This document shows, in pieces, positions 10,950-20,776 of a stretch of 64,000 bases of DNA (position 1 is the first letter of the stretch; every line of letters starts with the position of its first letter). The stretch spans positions 6,655,397 to 6,719,396 of the forward strand of contig CM035351.1 in the NCBI GenBank assembly GCA_020137815.1, in the 5' to 3' direction. The translations under genes were made by a program, and so were the position numbers. The DNA comes from Hormiphora californensis (Eukaryota; Ctenophora; Tentaculata; Cydippida; Pleurobrachiidae). The notes under the pieces are model-generated. The model did no database searches and was not told the DNA's origin. It was given only the letters and a program-made list of their open reading frames with translations.

Positions 10950-13900
10950 ATGAAATTGACGTGTTTGGTATTCCTCCTTTTTGCTGCAGCACCTGCCGAG
11001 ACTCGGGTGTTGTCTGTTCCAGTGAAAGATGCTTTCCAGAATACTCTCAAACGGTGGTCTATTGAAACAACCGGTTCAATAGATCTCAAGTAAGAACACT
11101 ACAAACAGACTCAAACTACTGAGACTAAAAACACTAACAGCTTGCTCTAAGCTGGATCCCTTTTTTAGGGAGCGGTGGTTACGGTTCCAGAAGTCGGTTG
11201 AAAGTGTGGAACAAACCTCAATGGGAAGCTTGGACAGCCTGAATCGATTCACAGTTATGGTAAGAACTAGTGAGTAGTGGCCAACAACAATTGTGTAACT
11301 GTACCAAGTTAGTATAAATTATGGTCTTCGAATTTTCTATGGGTGGACCAACGAAGAAAATCGAAGATAACATAAGTTTGGTTTTCAATTGCTCATGAAA
11401 TCGAAGCACATAACATAACCCTTCTCTTTCAGAACAATATGGAGTATGAATCCCTTGAAAGAAGACTTCTCGGTAACAATGCGACTGCTGAAACACCTGA
11501 TTTCTTCAAAGATGCACGTCAAATGAAGCTACCCGGGCGATCACGACGTACAACCTACGATAACAACACATTCTGGACAGAAACAGTTGGTTTCAATGCA
11601 GCTAAAGATCAGCTCAGTTGCGGTTCCTGCTGGAGTTTTCCCACGGTGGGTACTATGGCTACTGCACTGCTAGATATTGTATTGGTTACTAAGTTAGAGG
11701 GTGTAGGTGTGGTGTCTGTATAGTAAGATAGGGGGACAAATTGGGAACAATGATCTAAACAATGATCATTAATGACCAAGTTCGACTCTAGAGATGATCG
11801 CTTCGAGACTAACCAGGTTTATGTATTAGGGAGCAATGAAAAAGTTTCTAGGAATTCCTAGGAATTTCTAAGTAGGAAGATGTGTAGGAAGATGTGTACA
11901 TGAATTGTACTGCAGTATATCAGGCACTATACCAGGGTTCATGCAGGCACCAGTTTTTCTCGCTTATCTCACGTGCACATAAAATGTTGGTCAGCTTTGT
12001 TAACCACAGCGGTGGTTTTATTATACCACACAGTTCGACGTAACGTGAGAAACGGTTCACCTCATCTAGTTTTAACTTTCCATTGATAGACTCAATGGAA
12101 AGAGAAAGCGACGTTAATATATCAGCGGTTAGGTTGCGGTTAATGCATGCACTGCAGAGAGACAGCGTTAGACACACTGGAGAGACATTTAGACGCGAAG
12201 TAACTAGTAACAAGGGCGGCAAAACCTTTTATCCGCTCAGAACAATCGAATATAATGGTCGTGGGAAGGATCTTTTAATAATCCCGAACCTCGTTTATTT
12301 ACAGACTGCCCTGTTTGAAGTAAAAACGAAGAATATATCTGGAGAGGTGATATCTTTTTCGGAACAGCTGTTTGTCGACTGTACCTTTACTTTTGACGGT
12401 TGTGGAGGCGGACTTGCTAGAGATGGGATAAAGATAACAGGGGACCGACAGTATTTAGTTACGACAGAAGACTACCCTTACACCGCGTATTGTAAGTACA
12501 GTCCCTGCAGCATGGTGACATGATGTTTTTAGCACGCACGGTGGGCGGACTCTTCTTCTATAGTACTAACGAAATCTGTTAGGTATAGAGTCCACTGAAG
12601 AATGTAGCACTATAAGAGTCCGCGCACCGTTCGAGACCGAAGTCACGCACTATGCAGTTTCTGTATTGATTCGAATTAAATTGGAATTATGTATCTACAT
12701 TGCAGACAAAAATAAAATTTCTTGGGCTTCATAATTATGAAACATCATGGTTCAGTTTTACACACGGTACACGCTTCAAATATTGCACGATAAATATCAC
12801 GTGTATTTTGTGTATAAACATTAAACAGTGCTCGCTATAGCGTCGGTATAAGAGATGCAGTGGTAGAGGGTTTAAAACCAGTAGAGAAAGATAGAGATAT
12901 TGATATCGCGTGCAGAAAGAGAGGGCAATGTGTGAAGAACAGACATATACTAACTCAGCTGTATATATGCATCTAACTTCTGTAGAAACATAAACCCTAG
13001 GTACAACAGATGACTCCTTCTCTTTACAGATGTGACATGCCCCATTGCCTCTGATATCGCGGATGGAACAAACAACGCCATGACTAAAATTTGGATGAGC
13101 AGCTATAATGCCTTGCCTATGACCTCAGAAGATTATATGTTGCCCGCACTGGAAGTATCCCCTGTTACATTTGTAATAGCCATCAGTACCAACTGGATGG
13201 CTTACTCAGGAGGTTAGGGTGAAGGGTGATTGTATAGTAATCGAGGGTTAATACCAATTGCTAATTGTGAGTTCAGAGTTCAGCGAGGAAGGGTATTGGG
13301 CAGGACAGGGAGTTTTACAAACTAGAATTAAACAATAGCATCTCACACATGTCCCCCTCATGCTTCAGGTATATATGAAGACACTACATGCTCCACGGAC
13401 CCCAACTCTCATGTCATACTCTTTGTAGCATACGACGCTGACTCTTACACCATGCGAAACAGGTACCAATTAGCAGGTTAAGTTTGATTGACTAATCAAC
13501 TAATTGACTGATGGCCCATTATTTTAGTTATGGAGCAGACTGGGGAGAGGACGGCTACGTTCGGTACAAGAGGGGTTCGAGCCACTTCTTCGCTTGTACT
13601 GTAGGAAACGGGTATACCATCCACGCCGTGGAGAGACGAGGTTTGTGCAGATCTTCTTGGACATAGAAGAAACCAAGACAGGGAGCCTGCAGTGAGGGTT
13701 CGGTAGATCAATTGGAGCTGCAGTAACTCATATAGGGCTCATAATTCATATATTAATCAACTTTCAGTTCTGACACACAATAACCTTCCTATACAGAGCT
13801 CGAGTACGCCTACTGTAACGACAAAACAGTGTCTACATTCTCTGAGTGTCAAGCGAGTTGTGAGGCTATGAACACGGGTGATGTTGCTGGTTGGACTCTG

Positions 13901-16274
13901 GCGGTTATACCCTCCCTGAAGCACAACATGATTGTAGCGAATAAAGTGAACGGAGATTACCCTGGGGTAAAGGGAAATGACAAGTTCAACTACGTTTGGA
14001 TGGGACTCTCGTAAGTGCAATAATGTGCATTTAGTGCATGCAATAGCTTCCAGCTCCGATCTGATCATCTCCATAATTTATCACGTTTCCGATCCCCAGC
14101 TCCATGTTATAATTTATCCCCTTTCTAAACCGAACTGTAAACCTATACACCTATATCCAACACTACAGGGACGAGTCTAAGACGTTCGACTTTGTCTGGG
14201 CAGATGGAGTTACTCCCTATCAGTACACGAACCAATCTGATTACTCCTCTACTGGAAAATGGGGCATGATCAACAAAAATACTGGCGAATGGATTATGAA
14301 GAACAGTGATACTTACACAGCTAGAGGAATGTGTAGTAGACCGAGTAAGTTGTAGATCTTATCAGTTGTTTTTATCTCTAGACTAATGAATTTGGATTCC
14401 AATTGTCTTAAGTAACTAATATCTTACCCCAATAGTAGCCGGTCACCACCCCCAAAGCCTTGTCAAGTAGCTGTATCATCCCATTATTCCCAATATTAGC
14501 TCACCACCACACCCCGTCTCAGTTACGTGTTTTGATATAAGTAGCAGTGTGGAGTATGGCGATGTTAGCTACAGCAACTCATCCCGGTATCTCGGCACCA
14601 CGGCCACGGTTTCCTGTGATACTGGCTCCACCATGACTGTAGGAACAGGGGCTGCCGCGACCTTAACTTGTGTTGCTGGTTTCTGGGATGCAGATCTGCC
14701 TTCTTGCAGCCAGGGTTAGTTTCCAATGGAAACTTTCCATGGATACAATTCATTTCCAAAGATAGTTTTCAAAGATATTTGCTGAATAATTATCTCCCTC
14801 ATCACCCCTTGCCTCCTTTTAATTATTACCCCTTGCTCCTAGGCACTGTCAACTGTACCGCAATGACCGTTGGTAATGGTACAGTGAGCCCCTCTGGCTC
14901 AGTATCGGATGGGACTGTAGTTGATATCACCTGCAACTCTGGATACTACATGTCCAGTGGCAGCCCTGAGAGGACCTGTTCCAGTGGCTCCTACAGCGGG
15001 ACACTGCCAACGTGTGACGAGGTGGTGGAGCAGTGTTCAACTCTCAGTGTGACTGACGGGGTGGTGTCCGGGGCAAGTCAACCCACCTCTACTGGAGATG
15101 TGATAACGGTGACGTGTAATGATGGGTACACACTAACTGGAGATGATATTCTCCTCTGCAATGGTATGGACCACCTGTCAGGCCAATGCTCTGACCACAG
15201 TTCTCGCGCGCTCCGCTATTTGAGAGAAACGAGAATGGGTCAGGCCAATGCTCTGACAGTGGACCACAGAATATTTCAGAAAAATCGTCCAATTAACATA
15301 TGAACTGTGACCAGACACACAGTTAGTAATATATTGACTCAAATTACAAGTAATATTCTACTGAAAGATGTATCCCAGGGACCCATTTCAATGGTACCGT
15401 CCCCACCTGTGGGGAGTGCAACGAGCTGACAGTAGAAAACGGAATATTAACAGAGGCCAGCGAGACTGAGGTACTCACAGATTTGGAAATTCAGATTCTA
15501 GATAACTTTATCTAGGGCTTACTGTTTTTTCTACAATTTCTACATTTTTCTACATTGTTGTGATTTTCTACCCAAAGGAACTTTCAATTACAAAACTCTG
15601 CAGGTAATGGTGGCGTGTATTTCCAATGCATACGAGCTAATTGGCACCAACTCCCTGACGTGTGAGCGGTGTTTGGATGACTTTACTCATGACACACTCC
15701 TGTGCAAGAGCCCTTCATTCGACCCTCTCACGGTGCCCAAATGTAGACTTATACCAGGTAACATATGCCAAGCTATAGAGATGCGTGTTCCATGTTGAAT
15801 AGGCTGCCCTCATAGCTGTTAATTATCAAGTCAAGTTTTTGAACGATCAGTATGTCCCTAGTCTCCTGGTAGGTCTAGCTAGTAACACCCTAGTGACACC
15901 CTAGTAACACCCTAGTAACACCCTGTATCAACAGGAACTTGTCCGGGAGGAACGTACAACACAGAGGATGGGTGTGCTACATGTCCAGAGAACCACTGGT
16001 TACCAGCTGGAGCTAACAGCCCCATTGGAGGTACGTAGTTACCATGACAACAACTGCATTTCAATACGGTTACCATGGTTACACACCCGTATAACACCCG
16101 GTAACTACTGTAACAGCCCCCTCCCTCTCTTTACTAGGTTGTAACAAATGTCCTGGTACCAGGACATCTTCAGCGGGTTCCAGCAGCGTGTCTGATTGCC
16201 GATACACACTGTGCACGTGCAAGGTCGTTAGTGCAGGGGGAACCAAATACAAGAGCAGTTGCAACTGCCTCTGA
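10950..16274 (+). CDS. Secreted papain-family cysteine protease with C-type lectin, sushi and Cys-rich domains
   Basis: Fifteen exons: 10950-11089, 11169-11259, 11433-11645, 12305-12491, 13030-13212, 13369-13462, 13528-13640, 13797-14010, 14169-14344, 14523-14714, 14843-15163, 15379-15470, 15604-15757, 15935-16030, 16138-16274. All joins are GT-AG and in phase, giving 800 residues. Order: signal peptide (1-17); I29-like propeptide (about 30-105) ending at a furin-type RSRR; C1A peptidase with oxyanion Gln137, Cys143 in CGSCWSF, His286 in NSHVILFVAYD and Asn302 in NSYGADWGEDGY; C-type lectin domain (about 342-470, YVWMGLSDESKTFDFVW); four sushi-like repeats (about 471-720); GCC2/GCC3-like cysteine-rich tail (CPGGTYNTEDGCATC). 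No membrane segment, so probably secreted, with the lectin and sushi parts targeting it to glycans or proteins. The W of the usual mature N-terminus is shifted, but all catalytic residues are present. The substrate is unknown. Its 3' flank is interrupted by the retrotransposon 38 bp after the stop. Confidence 0.85.
12537..12632. repeat. Inverted repeat within intron 4 of the protease gene
   Basis: CGGTGGGCGGACTCTT is answered by AAGAGTCCGCGCACCG about 90 bp later. It is probably a small MITE; the rest of the 538-bp intron holds nothing recognisable. Confidence 0.55.
15883..15925. repeat. Short tandem repeat in intron 13 of the protease gene
   Basis: Four copies of a CTAGTAACACC-type 11-bp unit directly precede the acceptor of exon 14. 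Confidence 0.8.
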
Positions 16275-16312
16275 GAGGGATTAAATGATACCATTTTGAG
16301 AGTGTATCTCGT

Positions 16313-16687
16313 TGGTGTAAGGGGGTCAGTGATATATTCTGGGGCGTTACCGATGATTACCGATCCGAGAGACTAAGTAAACGCAGTGGTTTCGTGGTTT
16401 GAAGTAAAGAATGAAAAGTACCCAGAGTTTACAGAAAGGTTTCTCGTTGTTTCAGAAGTCACCAAATATACTCGTCTTCCCGAAAGGTCACAGATTCAGA
16501 TTTTCACTTCAATCTCACCTCTCTCAGAGCGCGCGCACCACCATGCCAATGCATGATGGCGCGCGGCCTAAAAATGCTGTGCTTTCAACATATTCTAGCG
16601 CCCAAAAAGTCTGTTGCTAAGGTAACTACACACTTTTACACACGGGTACATATCTACGCCACTGAGGCTAAGAGCATAACTACACCA
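16313..16687 (-). repeat. 3' LTR of the Ty3/Gypsy element
   Basis: 375 bp, starting TGGTGTAAGG and ending AACTACACCA on the plus strand. It contains a hairpin (CACCATGC / GCATGATGG) flanked by CGCGCG. Identical to the right LTR apart from one base in an A run. Confidence 0.88.
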
Positions 16688-16699
16688 TCTACCCAAGTA

Positions 16700-16741
16700 C
16701 AATTTCGGCTCCCCGACCACTTCCAATGGAATGGTCGGGGG
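16700..16741. repeat. Strong hairpin next to the 3' LTR
   Basis: CCCCGACCA is answered by TGGTCGGGG across a short loop, with an inner TTCCA/TGGAA pairing. It occupies the position where a polypurine tract would be expected. Confidence 0.6.
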
Positions 16742-16973
16742 GCCGCAACTGCCTCAGGAAGGTGGAACATAACTACGCCATCAAGGCACGAAACACACTC
16801 GGGGAAAGAAAACACAGGTATCAGATAAAATACAGGGTGCTAATACTAATTCAGAGGTATTAGGTAAACGACGGGACTGCAATAAGTTACTATTAAATTC
16901 AAACTGTTCCTCGTGATACAACTAAAAGACATAGAAACTGGGTAAAAAAGATACTCGTCACACTCACACATAC

Positions 16974-17045
16974 ACACACGTCACACGCACATACACACAC
17001 ACACACATATACACACACACACTCTCTCTCCCACACTCTCCCACA
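16974..17045. repeat. (CA)n-rich tract
   Basis: Interrupted CACA repeats inside the 3' non-coding part of the retrotransposon. Confidence 0.85.
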
Positions 17046-17383
17046 CGCACAGGGTCGGAAAACACGAGTGTTAGGTAAAATACAGAGGTAAGTCGAGGGT
17101 AGAAAACGTGACTGAAATAAACTACTAAATCCAACTGTTTCTCGTTATAAAATTAAAAGAGATAAAAGTGTGTAAAAATAGGCACTCGTCACACTCACTA
17201 ACCTCTGGGTATAAAAGATTAAAAATCGGTTCATATCAAAACCTAGGATTATTAAAAACTTCACGTCTCGTGAATACACACATGCAATAAGGTTAAAAGT
17301 CAGTGCTACACTGTATACAATATTAACATTCGTTACTTTTTCTATTTTTCTCTTTTACTAACCGTGTGATTTCGCTTCTCAAT

Positions 17384-17461
17384 CAAAATAGTGTCTTTCT
17401 CTCACACATCAAAATAGTGTCTTTCTCTCACCCACCAAAATAGTGTCTTTCTCTCACCCGC
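17384..17461. repeat. Three tandem copies of a 26-bp unit
   Basis: The unit starts CAAAATAGTGTCTTTCTCTC and is repeated three times with one or two differences in its last six bases. It lies between the integrase ORF and the 3' LTR. Confidence 0.9.
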
Positions 17462-17929
17462 CACATCACCAGGGGTTATTATAGTTAAGGTTCAGTAAAA
17501 ATATCCTCTGAAGTTCCAAGGGGAGTTATACTGTTACACCGATTTGGCCGATTCCTTCCACTCCGGAACACTGGAACATCTTCTTCAATGGGCGGCGGGT
17601 AGGCTGGTATAGAACACAGGGAGTAATCTAACTGGATCAGACACCGGTATGTCCCACTTTTTTCAAGCTAGTGTCTCAGGGGCAATCATACTCCAGTAAT
17701 AGCTGTTCTCGGACGAAATCATTGACTCAGCAATAGATCACTGTTCCTCTTCACTTCCTTACTATCAGGTTTCTCAAGGGACAAACATAGTTTCCGCCTC
17801 TTACTCGCCTCCTCGTATGAACTGTTCGCCGGTATTGCAGAATGGTATCATGGCACATTGATAGCACTCTCAATCTCGTCATCAGGTATTGCACAGTGGT
17901 GTTGTATCCGGATCAAAAGGGAGATATCA

Positions 17930-18440
17930 ACAGATAAAGTCCACTAGTGTGGTTGTCGAGAATACTCAACGTAAATTGGGGAAGTAAAGGGTAGATCTAA
18001 CGATCTTAACTTCCGGAACATGTGAAGTGTTTGGGTGATGTGAACTGTCGAGAGTGCTCAACATAAAATGGAGGTGTACAGGGTAGATCTGACGATCTTA
18101 ACTTCCGGAACATGTGAAGTTTTTGGGTGATTGAATTGTCGAGAGTGCTCAACATTGGGTGGGAGAAATAAATATTTAAGTTCCGAAGAACTTTAACTTG
18201 GAGTGTCGAGAATACTCAACATTGGGTGGGAGAAATAAATATTTAAGTTCCGAAGAACTTTAACTTGGAGTGTCGAGAATACTCAACATAGCTGTTTTGA
18301 AAAGAAGTCCGTGGTCGTGAGTTGTCGAGAATGCTCAACATTGTATCGGTGAAATAAATGTTTAAGCCCCGAAGGACCTTAGCTGTTTGTCGAGAATTCT
18401 CAACTTAAAATAGAAATATAAAGGATAGATCTAATGATCT
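17930..18440. repeat. Array of seven short stem-loop motifs
   Basis: A TGTCGAGAATACTCAACA-type motif occurs seven times (starting near 17953, 18045, 18136, 18203, 18270, 18322, 18388). Each can fold as a 7-bp stem with a 4-nt loop. Between them are blocks containing the second inverted repeat AAGTTCCGAAGAACTT or ACTTCCGGAACATGTGAAGT. The array is non-coding and sits downstream of the integrase in the element's sense direction. Confidence 0.8.
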
Positions 18441-18714
18441 TAACGTCAGGAACAAATCCGCAGGTGATCCTCAATGGGGAGTTGAATTAATCGGCAGTAG
18501 TTAGAGGTAGGAACAGGAATGGAGATGAAAACAGGCTATGGTAGCAAGTTATTCGCCGCTGGTTGACAGGCAGTACCAGGAGATTCAGAACGGTGTTACA
18601 GCTGTCAAGTTTTAGTTGGCTAATCAAGACAAATCCAGCTGGCCAGCAAATGTTATGAAGTAACATCAGATAGGGCTTGATCAAAGTCAACAAGGTCCAG
18701 CGGTTATAACAGAG

Positions 18715-20226
18715 CTACATAAAGCGTTTCACACCCGTTATGGTTGAGCGTAAACGTCCTCTCCATTCAGGCTCAAGTCTTTCCTCTCGGTCCACGGGGT
18801 CATCTTGCTGCTGAACTGGTATCTGTGACTCCTGTTCTTCGTTCTCAGAAGCCTGGTGTTCATCCTCTTGCTCGGACTCTCTCAGTTCAGGCTCGTCCAT
18901 GTCGCTGAGTTGAACTAAACTTTGGTCTAGAGGTGAGTTATCGTGATTGCTCGGTTCTGGGTCTTGTTCTGGAGCGAGGGAAGTATTGTTGCGTCTGAAC
19001 AGCTTCAGTTTGGAAACAGCAACGACCTTGTCTTTTCCATCGTGATGAATTCGGTACAGATAGGGACTGATAACCTCCTTGATTCGTAATGGACCGATGT
19101 ATTTAGGAGAAAACTTGTGTTCTGGACACGGGATACGAATCATGACTTCGTCCCCTACCGATAACTCAGGGTCATTGAGCCTCTTGTCATGTTGTGTCTT
19201 GGCGTACCCGAAATCTCTGTTGGCGTTCTGACGGACTTTCCAGATCAATTTGTTCCTCTGTTGGGCCATCTCGTGCACCTTGGCGTGGATGTTTGCCCCT
19301 TGTGGGACTCGGGTTTTGGCAAGTTGTTTCATCCGGATGGTTTCTGGGATGTTGGCTTCAAACCCATGGACAAGTCGGAACGGTGTATATCCTGTTCTCC
19401 TGTTCTTTAAATTGTTGAGGACGAATACTGCATCGCTCAGAAACTCATCCCAGTCTTGCGGATACTCCATGAACAATATCTTACGTAGGATATCGTCAAC
19501 TCGTTTATTACTGGATTCGGCTCGGCCGGTGCTGCGGGCTAGATAGGGTTGACCTGCGATAACCTTGGTTCCAGCATAAACTTCGAAGTACTCTTTGAAC
19601 ATTGCACCTTTGAAGCCTTGGTGTTGATCGCACACTATCTCACGTGGATATCCGAACCGATTTATCCAGTGTTTCTCAACCAGTTTTCGGTTCTCCAGAC
19701 TTGTTTGTGTTACAGTAGGGACAGCGACGAGGTAATTACTGAAACTGTCTGTCATGGTTAGAATTGATGAGAATCCGTTTTTGGTTGCTCCTTTCTTCTC
19801 AGGTTCAATGTGATCAATCACCAACACAGCATTGAACTCGTGGCAAATAAATTTGCTCAACTCAGCCTGGTACTTCTTTCGTGGTTGATTTACCGCTGCA
19901 CAAACCAGACAAGCTTGCACCGAGGATTTGACGTCGGATTCCATTCTTGGCCAATAGAATAGCTGTCGCAAGCTGTTGAGGGTTGTCTGAATTCCTCCGT
20001 GGCCTGTTGTAACCTCGTGAGCTCTCGTTATTAGTTTGTCCCTGTATTGCCATGGTATTACAATTGGCCACACAACGTCCTCTGTTCTCAAGTCTTTCCA
20101 TCTTCTTTGAAGGACGCCATCCTCTATTCTCAGCAATGAAAACTGTCTCCACAACGAATCCAGATCGGGTGGAGCTCTGTTGGCTTGTAAAACGCCTTTC
20201 GAACCTTCTTTGACCCATGTTCTCAC
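18715..20226 (-). CDS. Ty3/Gypsy integrase ORF
   Basis: About 503 residues from a GTG-like frame opening; the same frame stays open upstream to about 20345, so this is the C-terminal part of pol, not an independent gene. It shows the HHCC zinc-binding region (TTGHGGIQ ... ACLVCAAVN), then the catalytic core with Asp in VIDHIE, Asp in VCDQHQGF and Glu in GRAESSNKR (36 residues between the second Asp and Glu), then a GPY/F-like module (KYIGPLRIKEV). An acidic, Gln/Glu-rich tail follows. Its role is insertion of the element cDNA into chromosomal DNA. It is in a different frame from both upstream pol segments. Confidence 0.9.
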   Translation of the reverse strand: MRTWVKEGSKGVLQANRAPPDLDSLWRQFSLLRIEDGVLQRRWKDLRTEDVVWPIVIPWQYRDKLITRAHEVTTGHGGIQTTLNSLRQLFYWPRMESDVKSSVQACLVCAAVNQPRKKYQAELSKFICHEFNAVLVIDHIEPEKKGATKNGFSSILTMTDSFSNYLVAVPTVTQTSLENRKLVEKHWINRFGYPREIVCDQHQGFKGAMFKEYFEVYAGTKVIAGQPYLARSTGRAESSNKRVDDILRKILFMEYPQDWDEFLSDAVFVLNNLKNRRTGYTPFRLVHGFEANIPETIRMKQLAKTRVPQGANIHAKVHEMAQQRNKLIWKVRQNANRDFGYAKTQHDKRLNDPELSVGDEVMIRIPCPEHKFSPKYIGPLRIKEVISPYLYRIHHDGKDKVVAVSKLKLFRRNNTSLAPEQDPEPSNHDNSPLDQSLVQLSDMDEPELRESEQEDEHQASENEEQESQIPVQQQDDPVDREERLEPEWRGRLRSTITGVKRFM

Positions 20227-20305
20227 TATCTTCAGAATATCATCTGACTCTTGTGCCGCTTCCCACTCTGACCAGCTCTTTCCCGCGGGGTGATCAATCC
20301 CGAGG

Positions 20306-20776
20306 TTATGTATAGCTGCAACTTTCCAGAATTTCTTCGGGAATCAACTCCTCCTCACAAATGCAAGGGTGGTTGTGGTCTTCAGTTGAGTCTGATGCTC
20401 CTCTGTTCAGACAGTCTGACTTCAGCAGACTAACAATATCTTCATCTGGATGCGCATCCTCAATTTTGTCTGAACTTTCCTCTATCTCTTCGCTGGAACG
20501 CAATGAGATCTCTTCTCCATTCTCGATAGTAGCGAACTCTGTTACAAAGCTTGTCTCCGGATACTGAGTACTCTTTACTGCAAAGATGTACTCTACGGCT
20601 GTTGACTCTTCACTTGACGAATGTGCTACATCTGACGTGCTGACAAGGGACATGCTGCTGTCTTTATCGTCCAGACCGCTAGAGCTGCGTTCTTCCTGGA
20701 CAGACGAAGATGTTTCCTGGTCCGTGTCACTGGAGTTTGTAGGGTCATATCCAATCTGCACCGGGTTGGTGCACAT
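20306..20776 (-). CDS. Acidic linker segment of pol, between RNase H and integrase frames
   Basis: A Ser/Glu/Asp-rich frame of about 156 residues with no catalytic motif. It overlaps the end of the main pol frame by about 30 nt and is followed within about 40 nt by the integrase frame; each transition is +1. The simplest reading is one original pol frame broken twice by indels, either mutation or assembly error. A separate small accessory ORF is possible but has no support. Confidence 0.5.
   Translation of the reverse strand: MCTNPVQIGYDPTNSSDTDQETSSSVQEERSSSGLDDKDSSMSLVSTSDVAHSSSEESTAVEYIFAVKSTQYPETSFVTEFATIENGEEISLRSSEEIEESSDKIEDAHPDEDIVSLLKSDCLNRGASDSTEDHNHPCICEEELIPEEILESCSYT

Noticed and set aside
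15883-15925. Possible CRISPR-like array (CTAGTAACACC repeats)
   Set aside because: Unit is 11 bp without spacers, inside a eukaryotic intron; a simple tandem repeat. No CRISPR array occurs anywhere in the window.
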